Made by a program: the position numbers and the translations under genes. 64,000 bases of DNA from Tenrec ecaudatus (taxonomy: Eukaryota > Chordata > Mammalia > Afrosoricida > Tenrecidae). The notes beneath the pieces are model-generated. The model saw only the letters and a program-made list of their open reading frames with translations, searched no databases and had not been told where the DNA came from. Of this stretch, positions 48,001 through 59,354 are shown one piece after another (the first letter of the stretch is position 1; each line of letters starts with the position of its first letter). The DNA lies in NCBI RefSeq assembly GCF_050624435.1, contig NC_134535.1:76070494-76134493 (forward strand). The letters are read 5' to 3'.

Positions 48001-50975
48001 TGAGCTATCTTTGAGTGTGTTAGGTAGCATTTCATAGTTGTTTTAATTTGCATTTCTCTTATGGCTAATTATCAGGAACATTTTCTCGTATGTTTATTCG
48101 CCATTCAGATTTCAGACTCTTTGAAACTTTTGCTCAGGTCTTTTGTCCACCTCCTCAGTGGGCAGTTAGTTTATCTCTTATTGTGAGCTTACAAAGTATT
48201 GTAGATCTTTAGTGATAATGTCTTTGTCTAAAGATGTTTTCCCAGTCGGTGGGCTCTCTTATTACTCTCTTGGTGAATTCTTTTGATGTACACAGTGTCT
48301 TATCCTCAATATATCCCACTTGTCTATCTTTATTTGTATCCTTCCCTATTTCTGATAGCCTATGTATTCCCTCGGCCAAGGTTCTCAGGTTTGTCCCAAT
48401 TCCCTCATTAATGGCCCTACTTGTTTGGGGTTTTATCTCAAGGTCTGTGATCCACCTTGAGTTTATTCTTGTGCATCGAGTGATATTAGGGTCTGGCATA
48501 ATTTTTCTGTACATAGATATCCATTTTTCCAGCACCATTTATTGAAGATGGCATCTGCTTCCCATTTAATATTTTTGTGCCCTTATCAAAGATCTGTTGT
48601 CTGTGTGCTGATGTCTTTATTTCTGGGTCTTCAGCTCTTTTCCATTGGTCTGAATACCTGCTGTTATACCAGAACCACACTGTTTTGACTACTGTGTCCA
48701 TATAATATGTGCTAAAGTCAGGTAGAGCAAGCCCTCCCACTTTGTCCTTCTTATTGAGGAGTTCTTTGCTAATTCTAGGCTTCTTCCCCCTTCATATGAA
48801 GTCAGTAATCAGTTTTTCCAGTTCTTTCAAGAAGGATGGTGGTATTCATATCGGGATAGCATTGAACCTATATAGTGCCTTGGGCAGAACTGACATCTTT
48901 ACTATATTAAGTTTGCCAATCCACAAGCATGGGATGTCCTTCCATTTGTTGAGATCACTCTTGGTTTTTTGCAGTGCAAATCTTTCCTATTTTTTAGTCA
49001 GGTATACCCCTAGATATTTCAATTTGTGCTTGGCTATTGTAAAGGGTACTACCTTTTAAATTGTCTCTTCTGTGATCTTGTCTGATGTGTAGAGCAGTCC
49101 GATAGACTTCTGTTTGTGGATTTTGTATCCTGTCATTCTGCCATATTCCTCTATTGCTTCCAACACTCCTCTTGTGGAGTTTAGGGGATAGAATCATATA
49201 GTCTGTGAATAATTATAAGTTCATCTCTTCCTTCACAAGATGAATACCTTTGATGTCGTTTCTTTGTTTTATGTTTTTAGCTCTGGTATGATGTTAAATA
49301 AGAGTGGGGACAGGGGACATCCTTGTCTGTTCCCCCTTTTCAGTGGAATTGTTTTAGTCTTTTCTCCATTAACCACCACGTTGGCTGTTGGTTTTTCATA
49401 TACAGATTGTATGATATTGAGAAATTTTCCTTCTATTCCTATTTTCTTGAGTGTCTTAAATAGGAATGCATGCTGGATGTTGTTCAAGGCTTTCCCACAT
49501 CTATTGATATTATCATATGGTTCTTATAATTTTTCCTGGAAATGTGGTGAATAATACTGATAGTCTTTCATATATTGAACCATCCATGTATCTCTGGTTT
49601 GAATCACACTTGGTCATGGTGAATTATTTGTTAATATGCTTTTGTATTCTATTGGCCAGTATTTTGTTAAGGATTTTTGCATCAATGTTCATTAGTGATA
49701 TTTGTCTGTAGTTCTCAATTCTTGTGGGATGTTTGCCCACTTTAGGTATTAGAGTTATACCAGCTTCATAGAAGTAGTTTGGGAGTTTTTCATCTTTTTC
49801 TATGTTCTGAAAGAGTTTGTGTAGGATTGGTGTCAGTTCTTCCCTGAATGCTTGGGAGAATTCTCCTGTGAAACCATCTGGCTCAGGGGATTTTCGGGTT
49901 GGTAATCAATTAATAACCTTGCCTATTTCTGCCATTGCTATGGATCTGTAGAGGTTCTTGACATCCATCTGGGATAGTCTAGGGAGCGATTGTGTTTCCA
50001 AATATTTGTCCATGTCTTCTAAGTTGTTGAATTCGTTAACGTATAGTCCTTCATAGTACTGTGTAATTTTCCTTTTGATTTCATTAGGGTTCTTTTTAAT
50101 GTCCCCTGTTTCATCTCTCCTTGCAATTGTCGTTTGTCCCTTCATTTCTTTGTTTAGGTTTGTCAGTGGTCTATCAATTCTGTTAATTCTTTCAAAGAAC
50201 CAACTTTTAGCTGCATTATTTTTTCCCCATTATTTCCTTGTTTTCTCTCTCTTGTATCCTAGCTCTGATTGTTATTGTATCTATCCTCTTGTTATTAGTA
50301 GGGTTGTTCTGTTGATGCTGATCTAATTGGTGTAAGTTTTGTGCCAGCACATCATCCATGAGTCTCTTTTCTTTTATCATGTGTGCATTTATTGCTATCA
50401 GCCTTCCTCTGATAAATGCCTTTGTTGTATCCCAAAGGTTTTGGCATGTCATCTTTTTGTTCTCATTGGTTTCTAGAAACTTCTTGATTATATCTCTGAT
50501 CTGGGGTCAATACTCACTCCTTTTGTAATAGAGAATTGTTCACCCTCCAATTGTTTTTCCTTGTTTTCTTCACCATCCTTCTCTTAATTTCCAGTCTTAT
50601 GGCCCAGTGATCAGAGAGAGATGTCTATATAATCTCTATGTGCTTGAATTTACTCAGGTTCCACTTGTGTCCCAGCATGTGGTCTATTTTCGAATATGTG
50701 CCATGTGGGCTTGAAAAGAATGTGAATTGTTTGCATGTGGTTGGAAAGCTCTGAAAATATTTATCAAGTCAAGTCATCCAATTGTGCTGTTTAGATCTGT
50801 AGCCTCCATGTTGAGTTTCTTTTCCAGTTATCTGTCTTTTTCAGAGAGTGCTGTATTAAAGTCACCAACTATAATTGTTGAGCCTGTGATTTCTTTATTC
50901 ATCTTTTGGAGTGTTTGATTTATAAATTTCATGGGTCTCCCATTTGGCGCATATATATTTATTATGTTCACTCAT
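45004..50975 (-). mobile_element. L1 LINE, longest copy in window (6.0 kb)
   Basis: Minus strand. 45004-47545 is the full-type 3' UTR with two tandem ~270-bp modules (about 45640-45850 and 45870-46080). 47550-50975 is most of ORF2 in antisense: the C-terminal domain, reverse transcriptase and part of the endonuclease (CATTTGGCGCATATATATTT near 50942 is endonuclease-side sequence). It stops inside the endonuclease. ORF1 and the 5' UTR are absent. The RT catalytic box near 49195 is destroyed and the frame is broken throughout. I found no target duplication. Confidence 0.9.
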
Positions 50976-51483
50976 TTTTGTTTCCTTCTCGGCCAATTTG
51001 AACTGAATTCTCCCCCTGGACTATGACTATCCACCTAATTTCTTCCACACCACAATCTGCCTCAGGTAAAAATCTGCTTTTTCTTCTTCTCCAAATTATG
51101 GCTACCCGCCACCCCCAGTCTCCAGGCTGTGAACTCAAGACAGCTAACATCACAGAGAGTTCTGGCGTGGGGTACTCCTTGTGTCTTGGATTATGTCCCC
51201 TTTAAGACATCAGCCTGGAGAAATTGCCACTCCCAGTGAAAGGGTGGGAGGAGATTTTCAGTTGGAACCTGCGAGCCCAGCTTCCCGAACCTAGAGCAAC
51301 TTAGAGTGTTCTTATTTCGCTCTGTGAGTGGAATCACAAAAAAGGGGTACAGGAGACACCCTAGTACCCTAATTCTAATTTCAGGAATTCACCTCCCAGT
51401 TTCCTTCACCGTACCTCCCAATTTTCTGATCTGGCAGCAGGATCTACGGACAGGTGAGTCTTAACTAGTCTACATTTTCCCCA
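50976..51483. other. Unassigned GC-richer segment between two L1s
   Basis: About 500 bp, less AT-rich than the surroundings and matching none of the families here. It ends near GATCTACGGACAGGTGAGTC, in which CAG/GTGAGT is a strong splice-donor word. It could be host single-copy sequence, an unrecognised LTR, or an L1 5' flank. I see no open frame of note. Confidence 0.3.
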
Positions 51484-51798
51484 AGCCTGCACTTCCTCTA
51501 GTTCTCTAATGCATCCTTCCCCCACTATCATGACCCCAGTTCTACCTTACAAATCTGGCTAGACTGGAGTATGTACACTGGTACAGATAAAAGTTCTCGA
51601 CACTTGGAATCCAGGACAGATAACACCCCCAGGAACAGTATGGGAGTAGTGATACCATGAGGGTAAACAAAGTTGGGGAGAAAAAGGGGAACCTATCACA
51701 ATGATACACATATATAATTGTCCCCAGAGGGGGAGGAAAAACAGAAATGTGGGTGAAGGGAGACAGCAGATGGTGTAAGATATAAAAATAATAACAAT
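51484..51798 (+). mobile_element. Old L1 3' UTR, outer copy, left part
   Basis: Sense 3' UTR from CTTCCTCTAGTTCTCTAATG to AGATGGTGTAAGATATAAAA. The sequence expected next (TTTATCAAGGGTTCTCAAGG) appears only at 52745, after another L1 3' UTR copy. Confidence 0.7.
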
Positions 51799-52736
51799 AA
51801 TAATGATAACGCAAGCATACTTTGTTCTAACCAATTGGCAGTTTGAGATGTTCATCTTCCCAAGACAATTGCTGAAGAGAAAACAGGTGCATGAGCAAAT
51901 ATGGTGAAGAAGGTAGATAGTGCCTGGCTATTAAAAGATATAGTATGGGGTCTTAAAGGCTTGCAGTTACACAAGCCACCATTCAGTAGTGAAGCAACAA
52001 GTCCACATGGAAGAAGCACACTGCTGGTGCAATCATGAGGAGTCAGGGACCAGGTAAAAGGCATCAGCAAACACACAATAAACAAAAATATATTGTTGAG
52101 AATGAGAGGGGCTGGGGCAGAGATCCAAAGCCGATCTGTAGAGAGTGGAACAATCTCCCCACAGAGGGGCCACAGGGAAGGGATGAGTCACCAGGGTGCA
52201 GTAAAGCATCAGTGAAACACACTATATTCCTCTGGTTCCTTGAGGCTTCCTCACCCCCCACTACCGTGACCCCAGTACTGCTTCTCAATTCATCTTAGAC
52301 TGGAACATGTACACAGGTATAGAAAGGTATAGGAGCTCATGACACACAGAATCCAGGAACAGGAGTGGGAATAGTGATACCAGAAAGGTAGGGTGAAGAA
52401 GGGCAGAGGACGAGAGAAAGGGGAAACTGATTGCAATGATTGACACACAACCACACACCCCTCTCCAGGGGGAAGAACAACAGAAAACATGGGGGGAAGG
52501 GAGTCAGTGGTCGGTGTGAGAGATGAAAATAATAACAATGTACAATCTATCCGGGGCTATGAGGGTGGGGGGGGGGGGGAAGGGAGGGGAAAAAAAGAGC
52601 TGATACCAAGGGCTCAATAGAAAGAAAATGTCTAGAAAAGAATGAAGGCAACATATGTACAAATATGCCTGATTCAATTGATGTATGGATTGTGATAAGA
52701 GCTGTATGAGCCCCTAATAAAATGATAAAAAATACA
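51799..52736 (+). mobile_element. L1 3' UTR nested in older L1
   Basis: Starts at ACTTTGTTCTAACCAATTGG, contains one ~270-bp module (51890-52080) and ends with GAGCCCCTAATAAAATGATA and an A-rich tail. It interrupts the 3' UTR of the outer copy. Confidence 0.75.
52569..52581. repeat. Poly-G run
   Basis: About a dozen consecutive G within the purine-rich part of the L1 3' UTR; prone to length change. Confidence 0.8.
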
Positions 52737-52860
52737 TATATAGTTTATCAAGGGTTCTCAAGGGTGGGAGTGTGGGAGAGGGAGGGAAAAAAAGAGGAGC
52801 TGATACCAAGAGCTCAAGTAGATAGAAAATGTTTTGAAAATGATGATGACAACATATGTT
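52737..52860 (+). mobile_element. Old L1 3' UTR, outer copy, right part
   Basis: TTTATCAAGGGTTCTCAAGG to GATGATGACAACATATGTT continues the outer copy left at 51798. It stops short of the L1 terminus, where an RTE begins. Confidence 0.7.
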
Positions 52861-53031
52861 CTGAAGGAAAATGACCCAATAGAATATGCAAGTTATAGAA
52901 CAATATTATTAAAATAATGTGAAGGTTAAATTTTGCTGAAGATCAGCCAACAATAGGTGCAGCAGTACATTGACAGGGAACTGCCAGAATTTCAGGCCAG
53001 ATTCAGAAGAGGATGTGGAATAAGGGATATT

Positions 53032-53037
53032 GTTGCT
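53032..53037. repeat. 6-bp target duplication of solo LTR, left copy
   Basis: GTTGCT, paired with ATTGCT at 53765-53770 (5 of 6 identical). Confidence 0.7.
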
Positions 53038-53764
53038 TGTGGGATACAGAAAGATTTCTCCCAAGTTGTCCCCCTCAAATACATGCCAAACTTAGTTGCT
53101 TGCTACACATGATAAATGACTATGCACTTGGAGGTCAACGAAAGTACGTCAGAGGTTATTTTTTAAGGGTTATCAGCCTTCTAAAGCAATCAGACTACAT
53201 AGTCTGTCCCACACTAAGCAGGGCCCACTCCCTTCTGATAAGGAGAGTAATAGATTGTTCCCAGGGAGGTCAAGCCCACTCAAGGGTGACCAAGGTTAGG
53301 CCCTCATCATGAATCTAGGGGCTGCCCTTTTTGCCACATGTATACCCCTAGTCCCTCCCCTTCCTAATATGTGTACACCCCTAGCTCCCCCCTTCCTGTT
53401 ATGCTTATGCCTATTGTATATCCCTTTTCTGTGATGTGTATGCCTATTATGCAACCCCTTTCTGTGATGTATGTCTTTACCTGTAATTAGCGGGCATGCA
53501 CACCCCCAAAGATATATAAGCTTTGGTTAGAAACAAATCGCTCTCTCCTGCCCTCCTGCCCTCCTCTCATCCCGCATCCTCACGTGGACCACTAAGAAGG
53601 GCTGAGGTGAGCATACTACCATGAAATGTTTCTGATTTCTTCATTTTACTCTCTCTCCTATCTCTATTATTCTCTATGACTTTACTATCATCTTTATATA
53701 TATTTTAACTGTACAATTGTGCTTACTGAACCTGTGATAGTATGTGGGGCTGGCTTCCACCACA
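53038..53764 (+). mobile_element. Solo LTR of an endogenous retrovirus
   Basis: Fossil retroviral LTR, 727 bp, starting TGTGGGAT and ending CCACCACA, so the termini TGTGG/CCACA are inverted. It has a TATA-like GATATATAAGC near 53511. It carries no viral genes; recombination between two LTRs is the usual origin of such solo copies. The 6-bp duplication favours a class II (betaretrovirus-like) element, but the family is not identified. It is younger than the RTE it splits. The orientation is inferred from the TATA box. Confidence 0.75.
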
Positions 53765-53770
53765 ATTGCT
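53765..53770. repeat. 6-bp target duplication of solo LTR, right copy
   Basis: ATTGCT; RTE sequence resumes here (expected family text: ATTGCTGATGTCAG). Confidence 0.7.
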
Positions 53771-54200
53771 AATGTCAGATGCATCTTACTCAAATCAGAG
53801 AATAGCAGAAATTTGTTTACTTGTGTTTTACTGACTATGCAAAGACATTTGACAGTGTTAGATTCGAACAAACTATGGATAGCCTTGAGAATTGTGAATC
53901 CCAGAACACTTCACTGTGCTCTTGCAGAACGTATATGTAGATGAAGAGGCAGATAAGGTGTGTGTCAAGGATGCAACTTCTCACCATACTTATTCAATTT
54001 GTGTGCTGAGCGAAATATCACCGAAGACTGACCCTATGAAGAATGGCATCAGGATTGGAGGAAGGCTTATTAACAACCTTTGTCATACAGATGACACAAC
54101 TGTGCTTGCTGAAAGTGAGGAGGATTTGAAACAATTGCTGATGAAGATCCAGGATTGCAACCTGCAGTATAGATTACAACTCAATGTAAAGATGAAATCC

Positions 54201-54398
54201 TTTGATGGCTTAGTGGCTATGCATTGGGTTGCTAACTGCAAGGCCCACAGTTTAAACTACCATTCATTCCTTGGGAGAAAGACGGTACTACCTACTCCAG
54301 TAAAGAATTACTGTCTTGGAGACTCACCGGGAAGTGCTATCCTGTGTACTATAGGCTCACTATGAGTTGGCATTGACTCGACAGCAAATTAAAAAAAA
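54201..54398 (+). mobile_element. AfroSINE with A-rich tail
   Basis: GATGGCTTAGTGGCTATGCA is the head, CTTGGGAGAAAGACGGTAC the middle, and CACTATGAGTTGGCATTGAC then TCGACAGC the conserved tail, ending in eight A. One of the better-preserved SINEs. It directly follows the RTE RT fragment. Confidence 0.88.
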
Positions 54399-55500
54399 TT
54401 CATTTTATTGGGGATCCTTCAACTCTTATCACAATCCATTCATCCATCCCTTGTGTCAAGCATATTTGCACATTTGTTGCCGCCATCATTTTCAAAACAT
54501 TTTCTTTCCACCTAAACCCTTGGTATCAGCTTCTCATTCTCACTCTCTCCCATGAACTCTCAATAATTTATGAAGTATTATTTTTTCATGTCTTACACTG
54601 ATTGTAGTCTCCCTTCACCCACTTTTCTATTTTCTGTCCACCAGGGAGGGGGTTATTTGTAGATCATTGTGATCGGTTATCCCTTACTCCCCCAGCTTTC
54701 CCTTACCCTCCTGGTATGGCCGCTCTCATTATTGGTCCTGCGGGGTTTATTTGTCCTGGATTCCCCGTATTTCGAGCCCTTATCTGTACCCATGTACATG
54801 CTCTTGTCTAGCCAGATTTGTAAGGTAGAATTGGGTTCATTATAGTAGGGGGGAGGAACCATTAAAGAACTAGAGGAAAGTTGTATGTTTCATCAGTGCT
54901 ACACTGCATCCCGACTGGCTCATCTCTTCCTTGTGACCCTTCTGTAAGGGGATGTCTTATTGTCTACAGATGGACTTTGGGTCTCCACTCCACAATCCCC
55001 CGAATTCACAATGAGATGATTTTTTTGTTCTGGGTCTTTGATACATCAGGATTGAGACCTCATGATCACACAGGCTGGTGTACTTCTATCCTGTGGACTT
55101 TGTTGCTTCTCAACTAGATGGCCACTTGTTTATCTTCAACCCTTTAAGACCCCAGGCTCTATATCTTTTGGTAGCTGGGCACCATCAGCTTTCTTCACCA
55201 TGTTTGCTTATTTACCTACTTTGTGTTCAGTGTTTGTGTCTTGAAGGCGAGCATCACAGAATGTCAGGTTATTAGAGCTAAGTGTTCTTGCATTGAAAGA
55301 GTACTTGAGTAGAGGCCCAATGCCTATCTGCTATCTTAATACTAAACCTATAAATTAAGTACATAAATCTATTTCCCCATTGTCATATATAAATATAGTT
55401 ACATATGTACATGCCTGTATTTAAACTTCTATAAATGACCTTTGCCTACTAGTTCTTTCCTCTAATTCCTTTTATTTTCTTGTTGTACCACTATCATGTT
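54399..55500 (-). mobile_element. L1 3' UTR, non-inverted part of a 5'-inverted copy
   Basis: Minus-strand L1 3' end (TTCATTTTATTGGGGATCC) through a single ~270-bp module (about 55035-55215) up to CCACTATCATGTT. Together with 55501-55812 it makes one inverted insertion. Confidence 0.85.
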
Positions 55501-55812
55501 GTTGTTGTTTTGTTGCTTTGTTTTGTTCTGTCTTGTTTTTGTGCATATTATTGTTTCTGCATGTCTATCTAGATAATATTTGTGGGATAAACAATCTGGA
55601 GGAGAAAACAATGGATTGACAGTTCTGGAGAGACATGGGAGAGGGAGAAGTGGGGGAAAGGAAGTGGGTGCTAACCAACCCAGGGACAAGGGAACAACAA
55701 GTGATTTAAAATATAAAGTGAGGAGGGTGTAGGAGACCTGATAGGGTTTGATCAAGGGCAGTGTAACCGAGAGGAATTACTGAAACCCAAATGAAGACTG
55801 AACATGATAGTG
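55501..55812 (+). mobile_element. L1 3' UTR, inverted part of the same copy
   Basis: Plus-strand L1 3' UTR from TTGTTGCTTTGTTTTG to GACTGAACATGATAGTG. The last 12 bases (AACATGATAGTG) are the reverse complement of the end of the neighbouring minus-strand part, so the two halves are adjacent in the source element. This is the classic twin-priming arrangement. Confidence 0.85.
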
Positions 55813-55869
55813 TATTTTTTTCCTGAGTGTTTATGTTCACATATCACACAAGCCAATGCTTAAACATGG
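55813..55869 (-). mobile_element. Old L1 3' UTR remnant
   Basis: Short sequence that, with 56502-57238, appears to be an old L1 3' UTR split by a family Y repeat. Confidence 0.35.
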
Positions 55870-56389
55870 TGTGATAGGTTTATTGTGCCAATCTTGCCAA
55901 TAAACACATGTGAGATCAATAAGGTCACAGTTTAATTGAAGGGCTAAGAGATAAATGGTTTGGTGAGCCTCGCCTTTCTGTCTATTGCTCTCTGATGGTT
56001 GGACCAGTGTGCAGCTGCCTTAGCTTGTTCTCTGCCTCAACTTATGAACTACACTACCTGAGGGTCACCCAACCCGTGGACTGTGTCACTATAGTTTGAA
56101 GTTCCTTTGAGATTTGTTTTGCACCACTGCTGGTTTATATATCACTTCAGCTGGGGACTGTCAGACCCTCTCACCTGGCTGACTGTTGGTGACCTGCCCT
56201 GCTGTTTGCGGCCTGTGGCCAGACTGCCTGTATTGCTCTACAGAAGACTCAGTTGTCTGCTTCCTTGACTTGCACCCAGCAGCTCTTGTGAGTTGAAGGA
56301 CTGCCAGTATAATAACTGCCTCACAGAATGAGTTGAACTGAGCCCTCTGTACTGCTCTGTGGACTAATTAGCTGTTTATTTCTTCATGT

Positions 56390-56427
<38 letters not shown>

Positions 56428-56501
56428 GATCTATCATCCATTTCTCAATCTAAAATCACAAGTGTTCTGGTTTTGTTTCTCTAGAGAACTCTGCTAGCAC
56501 A
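55870..56501 (+). mobile_element. LTR-like repeat, family Y (solo)
   Basis: Fossil of 632 bp starting TGTGATAGGTTTATTGTGCC and ending TCTCTAGAGAACTCTGCTAG then CACA. It is flanked by CATGG and CATAG (4 of 5). It is the reverse complement family-mate of 33391-33925, with an internal ATCT microsatellite. Probably MaLR/ERV-type solo LTR. Confidence 0.72.
56391..56433. repeat. (ATCT)n microsatellite
   Basis: About ten TATC/ATCT tetranucleotides with one late variant (CGAT). It sits inside the family Y repeat at the place where the other copy has a TA run. Confidence 0.9.
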
Positions 56502-57238
56502 CATAGTAAAGAACTTGTGCAATCATCACCACGACCAATTTTAGAATATTTTCTTCACTTTTGGACTCATTATTATTAGCTTTCCATTTTCTCTCAACTC
56601 CTCCTACCATAACCCTAAGGAACTATTAATCTAACTACTGTCTCTATAGATTTCATATACTGAAAAACATAGGAAAACCACCCCCCAACATCCATAACAA
56701 AATAAAGTGGTGAACAACCTCAATCGAAAAGAAAACAAAAATAACAAAGCCCAAACCAATTTAAAAAGTGTCAAAAGGGTGAACATATGATAAGGTGCTA
56801 AAATTTTACCTAATTACATATGCCTTAATCCACTTTCCAATGCATTCTGTCTGGTATCAAGGTCATTCACACCCTGGTTTATAGGCAGAGAGGATTTATT
56901 GGAGGCTTAGTCCCAGTAGGGACTCTGCAAATAGATTTATTTTATTTATTTTTACTGCCATCCATAGGTTTCTGCAAATGAAGTGATCAGAATTTAAGCT
57001 CTAATACAGTACCTTCTTTCAGTTTAGGACTTTCATGTTTACAGTCTTTGGACTACACAGTTTGGTATGTTTCTTCCATGTGGATTTAGCAGATCCCTCA
57101 CTTAGATGGCTGCTTGTTTTAAGACAAGCCTTTATGACTTCAGACACTGTTCTTTCTAATATCTGAGCACCATCTGATTTCTTCACCACGCTTTATTGTG
57201 GCACCCATGTTTTCAGTGATCTCTTCACAAAGATCCTA
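56502..57238 (-). mobile_element. Old L1 3' UTR
   Basis: CAATCATCACCACGACCAAT, AACTACTGTCTCTATAGATT, then TAGATGGCTGCTTGTTTTAA and GAGCACCATCTGATTTCTTC. This is an old, diverged version of the module in the young copies. Confidence 0.6.
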
Positions 57239-57242
57239 CCTT

Positions 57243-57725
57243 TTTTGTTGCCAGCCACAGGTCCCTGCCTGGATGTAATGCTGCTTCCCAAAGCTGAAGA
57301 TTGCCTAGTCACATGAGGCTAACTGACAAGTCACCCATTTGTCTCCACTCTTGTTGCTTTTTTTCAGCTTCTTCTAATTGATATTCAATCCACTTTTCTA
57401 TCTGTTCCTCTGAAGCTCAGTGTTCAAGGATTATCCTCCATATCTGTTTCATTGAGTCTCTCATGTTTTCTTGTAGAGGCTCTGTGGAGTATGTGTACCT
57501 ACTGAATCATCTTGTTGGTGATTTCCTCATGATGTCCTTTCCCAGGGACTGGTCTCTCCTGATAACATTTCCAAAGTACAGGAGATGAAGTCTCGCCTTC
57601 CTCACTTAGAAGGAGCGTTCTGGATGTACTTTCTCTAAGCAGATTTATTTGTTTGTTCTACAGGAACTACATGGTACTTTCAATATTCTTTGACATCGCT
57701 CTAATTCACATGCAGTTTCCAGCCC
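57243..57725 (-). mobile_element. BovB/RTE LINE 3' part
   Basis: Antisense RTE: CTTGTAGAGGCTCTGTGGAG, CCAGGGACTGGTCTCTCCTG, AGATGAAGTCTCGCCTTCC and ATTCTTTGACATCGCTC. The left end is approximate. Confidence 0.72.
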
Positions 57726-58043
57726 CCACCGCCCAACTGGCTCTCTTTATATTTGACAAGAAAGGCATATGAAAGAGGTTAATTGACTGATCTATGGACT
57801 ATTAGGGGAAGAATCATCAGATCCTATCATTATCTCTTGTGAACCTGATTTCTTAGTCAGGGCTGTGTACAGTCGATTGGAAGAACTGGGTCAGGATAAT
57901 GTTATGAATTGCTTTGTAGGTTATGGTAACAGATTTGTAACTCAAGTAATAAGATGTTACCAGACAGCTTTAAAAGCGAGATCTGACACTGTATGATACG
58001 TATTTTAAAAACATAAAACCATAAGACTGTCTTCTTCAGTTCC
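57726..58043. other. Intergenic, nothing recognised
   Basis: About 300 bp without gene or known family. Confidence 0.3.
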
Positions 58044-58058
58044 TTCTCAATACAACTT
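58044..58058. repeat. L1 target-site duplication, left copy
   Basis: TTCTCAATACAACTT, matching TTCTCATTACAACTT at 58502-58516 (14 of 15). Confidence 0.88.
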
Positions 58059-58501
58059 AAAAAAACCCATTTTATTGGGAACTTATACAGCTTTTATCAC
58101 AATACATCCATCCATCCATTGTGTCAAGCACATTTGTAGATTCGTTGTCCTCATCATTTTCAAAACATTTTCTTTCTACTTCAGCCCTTGGGATCAGCTC
58201 CTCTTCCCCCTCCCTCTCCCACTTTCTTCACAAACCCACGATAATTTATAAATTGTTATTACTTTTTCATGTCTTACACTGACCATTGTCTCCCTTTATC
58301 CACTTTTCTGTTGTCTGTCCCCAGAGAGGGGGTTATTTGTAGACCATTGTGATTGGTTCCCCCTTTCCTGGCCCTCCCCTTCTCCTTCCCCTCCTGGTAT
58401 CTCTGTTCTCATTGTTGGTCCTGAGGGGTTTATCTGTCCTGGATTCCCTGTGTTTTCAGCTCTTATCTCTACCCATGTATGTGCTCTGGTCTAGCCAGAT
58501 T
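58059..58501 (-). mobile_element. L1 LINE, short 3' UTR insertion (443 bp)
   Basis: Minus-strand distal L1 3' UTR (CCCATTTTATTGGGAACTTA onward, ending TCTGGTCTAGCCAGATT), flanked by a 15-bp duplication with one difference. Confidence 0.9.
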
Positions 58502-58516
58502 TTCTCATTACAACTT
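58502..58516. repeat. L1 target-site duplication, right copy
   Basis: Partner of 58044-58058. Confidence 0.88.
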
Positions 58517-58689
58517 TCATGGCAATAATTTGCTCTTCATATATCCATTAGCCAATCCTGTGTGCAAAGTGGCTTGAATAGTATGTCGCATATTCTATTC
58601 TATATGTTTTTGCTTTTGCAGACAGTTCATCATACGCGCATGTGTGCAAATTGCTAGACGAGGAATAAAAAGAAAGTGGAGCCAAAGCA

Positions 58690-59159
58690 TGGGTTTTAAT
58701 TAACAGGTTTTATTGGCATAAATGACCTGACCAGGTGTTTAAATTAGAATGAGAGTAAAGGGTCAGGGTGAGGGGAGAATGAGGAGATAACAGCTGGAAG
58801 TAAGAAAGAGTAGAGAGGTCAGAATGAGGAGATAATAGCTGGAAGTAAGAAAGAGGAGAGCTAGAGAGAGGAAGAGACAGAAGGACAGACACATGGCCAC
58901 AGGAGAGAGTGAAGAAAGTCACAGAGAAAGGGTGAACAAAGGAATCGCATGTTAATAAACTTTGGGGACAAAAATAAATTATTATATCTAAAAGAAACCT
59001 GCGCTGCCCCCAGATTGGCTGTGGCACCAGCAGAACAGTGAAGAGAGGGGGAGTTTCTGTGAGAAGTCTTGAGAAGGCGAAGGGTCACGTAATGCTCGGT
59101 GGGAACGGAAAAGGGGTTAGAGATGCTGGTCCAGTAGCGTTACTGCTGGCCCCTCTACA
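58690..59159 (-). mobile_element. Possible solo LTR
   Basis: Fossil candidate. On the minus strand it starts TGTAGAGGGGCCAGCAG, has an AATAAAACCTG polyadenylation-like word near its 3' end and ends CCCA. An internal ~50-bp purine-rich unit is repeated (58762-58860). No short target duplication was found, so boundaries and class are uncertain. Confidence 0.35.
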
Positions 59160-59354
59160 GATAACATTTCTTTGATCATTTGCAGTTGTCAACTAGTTTG
59201 GGTTAGTAGATTTTGGATGGGGCACTTAGTTGAAGATTTGAGACATCATGCTCTGTGACCTGTTGGATGACCCCTAAAACATCATGTGGAGATAGCTGCA
59301 TCATGAAATGATGCAGAGGGAACACATGCAGTCGAGTTCACTACTGGCCAACGG
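59160..59354. other. Short unassigned segment
   Basis: Nothing recognised. Confidence 0.3.

Larger units (their letters stand above)
52861..54200 (+). mobile_element. BovB/RTE LINE, RT domain, split by solo LTR
   Basis: The left part (52861-53037) and right part (53765-54200) are collinear with the BovB/RTE RT domain: CAGTACATTGACAGGGAACT and GAAGAGGATGTGGAATAAGG, then AATGTCAGATGCATC and TTTTACTGACTATGCAAAG. Near 54080 the frame reads NNLCHTDDTTVLAES where the family has YADDT, so both catalytic aspartates remain but the Tyr-Ala pair is changed. The copy has no 5' part and is interrupted elsewhere. Confidence 0.85.

Noticed and set aside
54399-55812. Two independent L1 insertions in opposite directions
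   Set aside because: The halves meet in consensus coordinates with a 12-base overlap, so a single 5'-inverted insertion is simpler.
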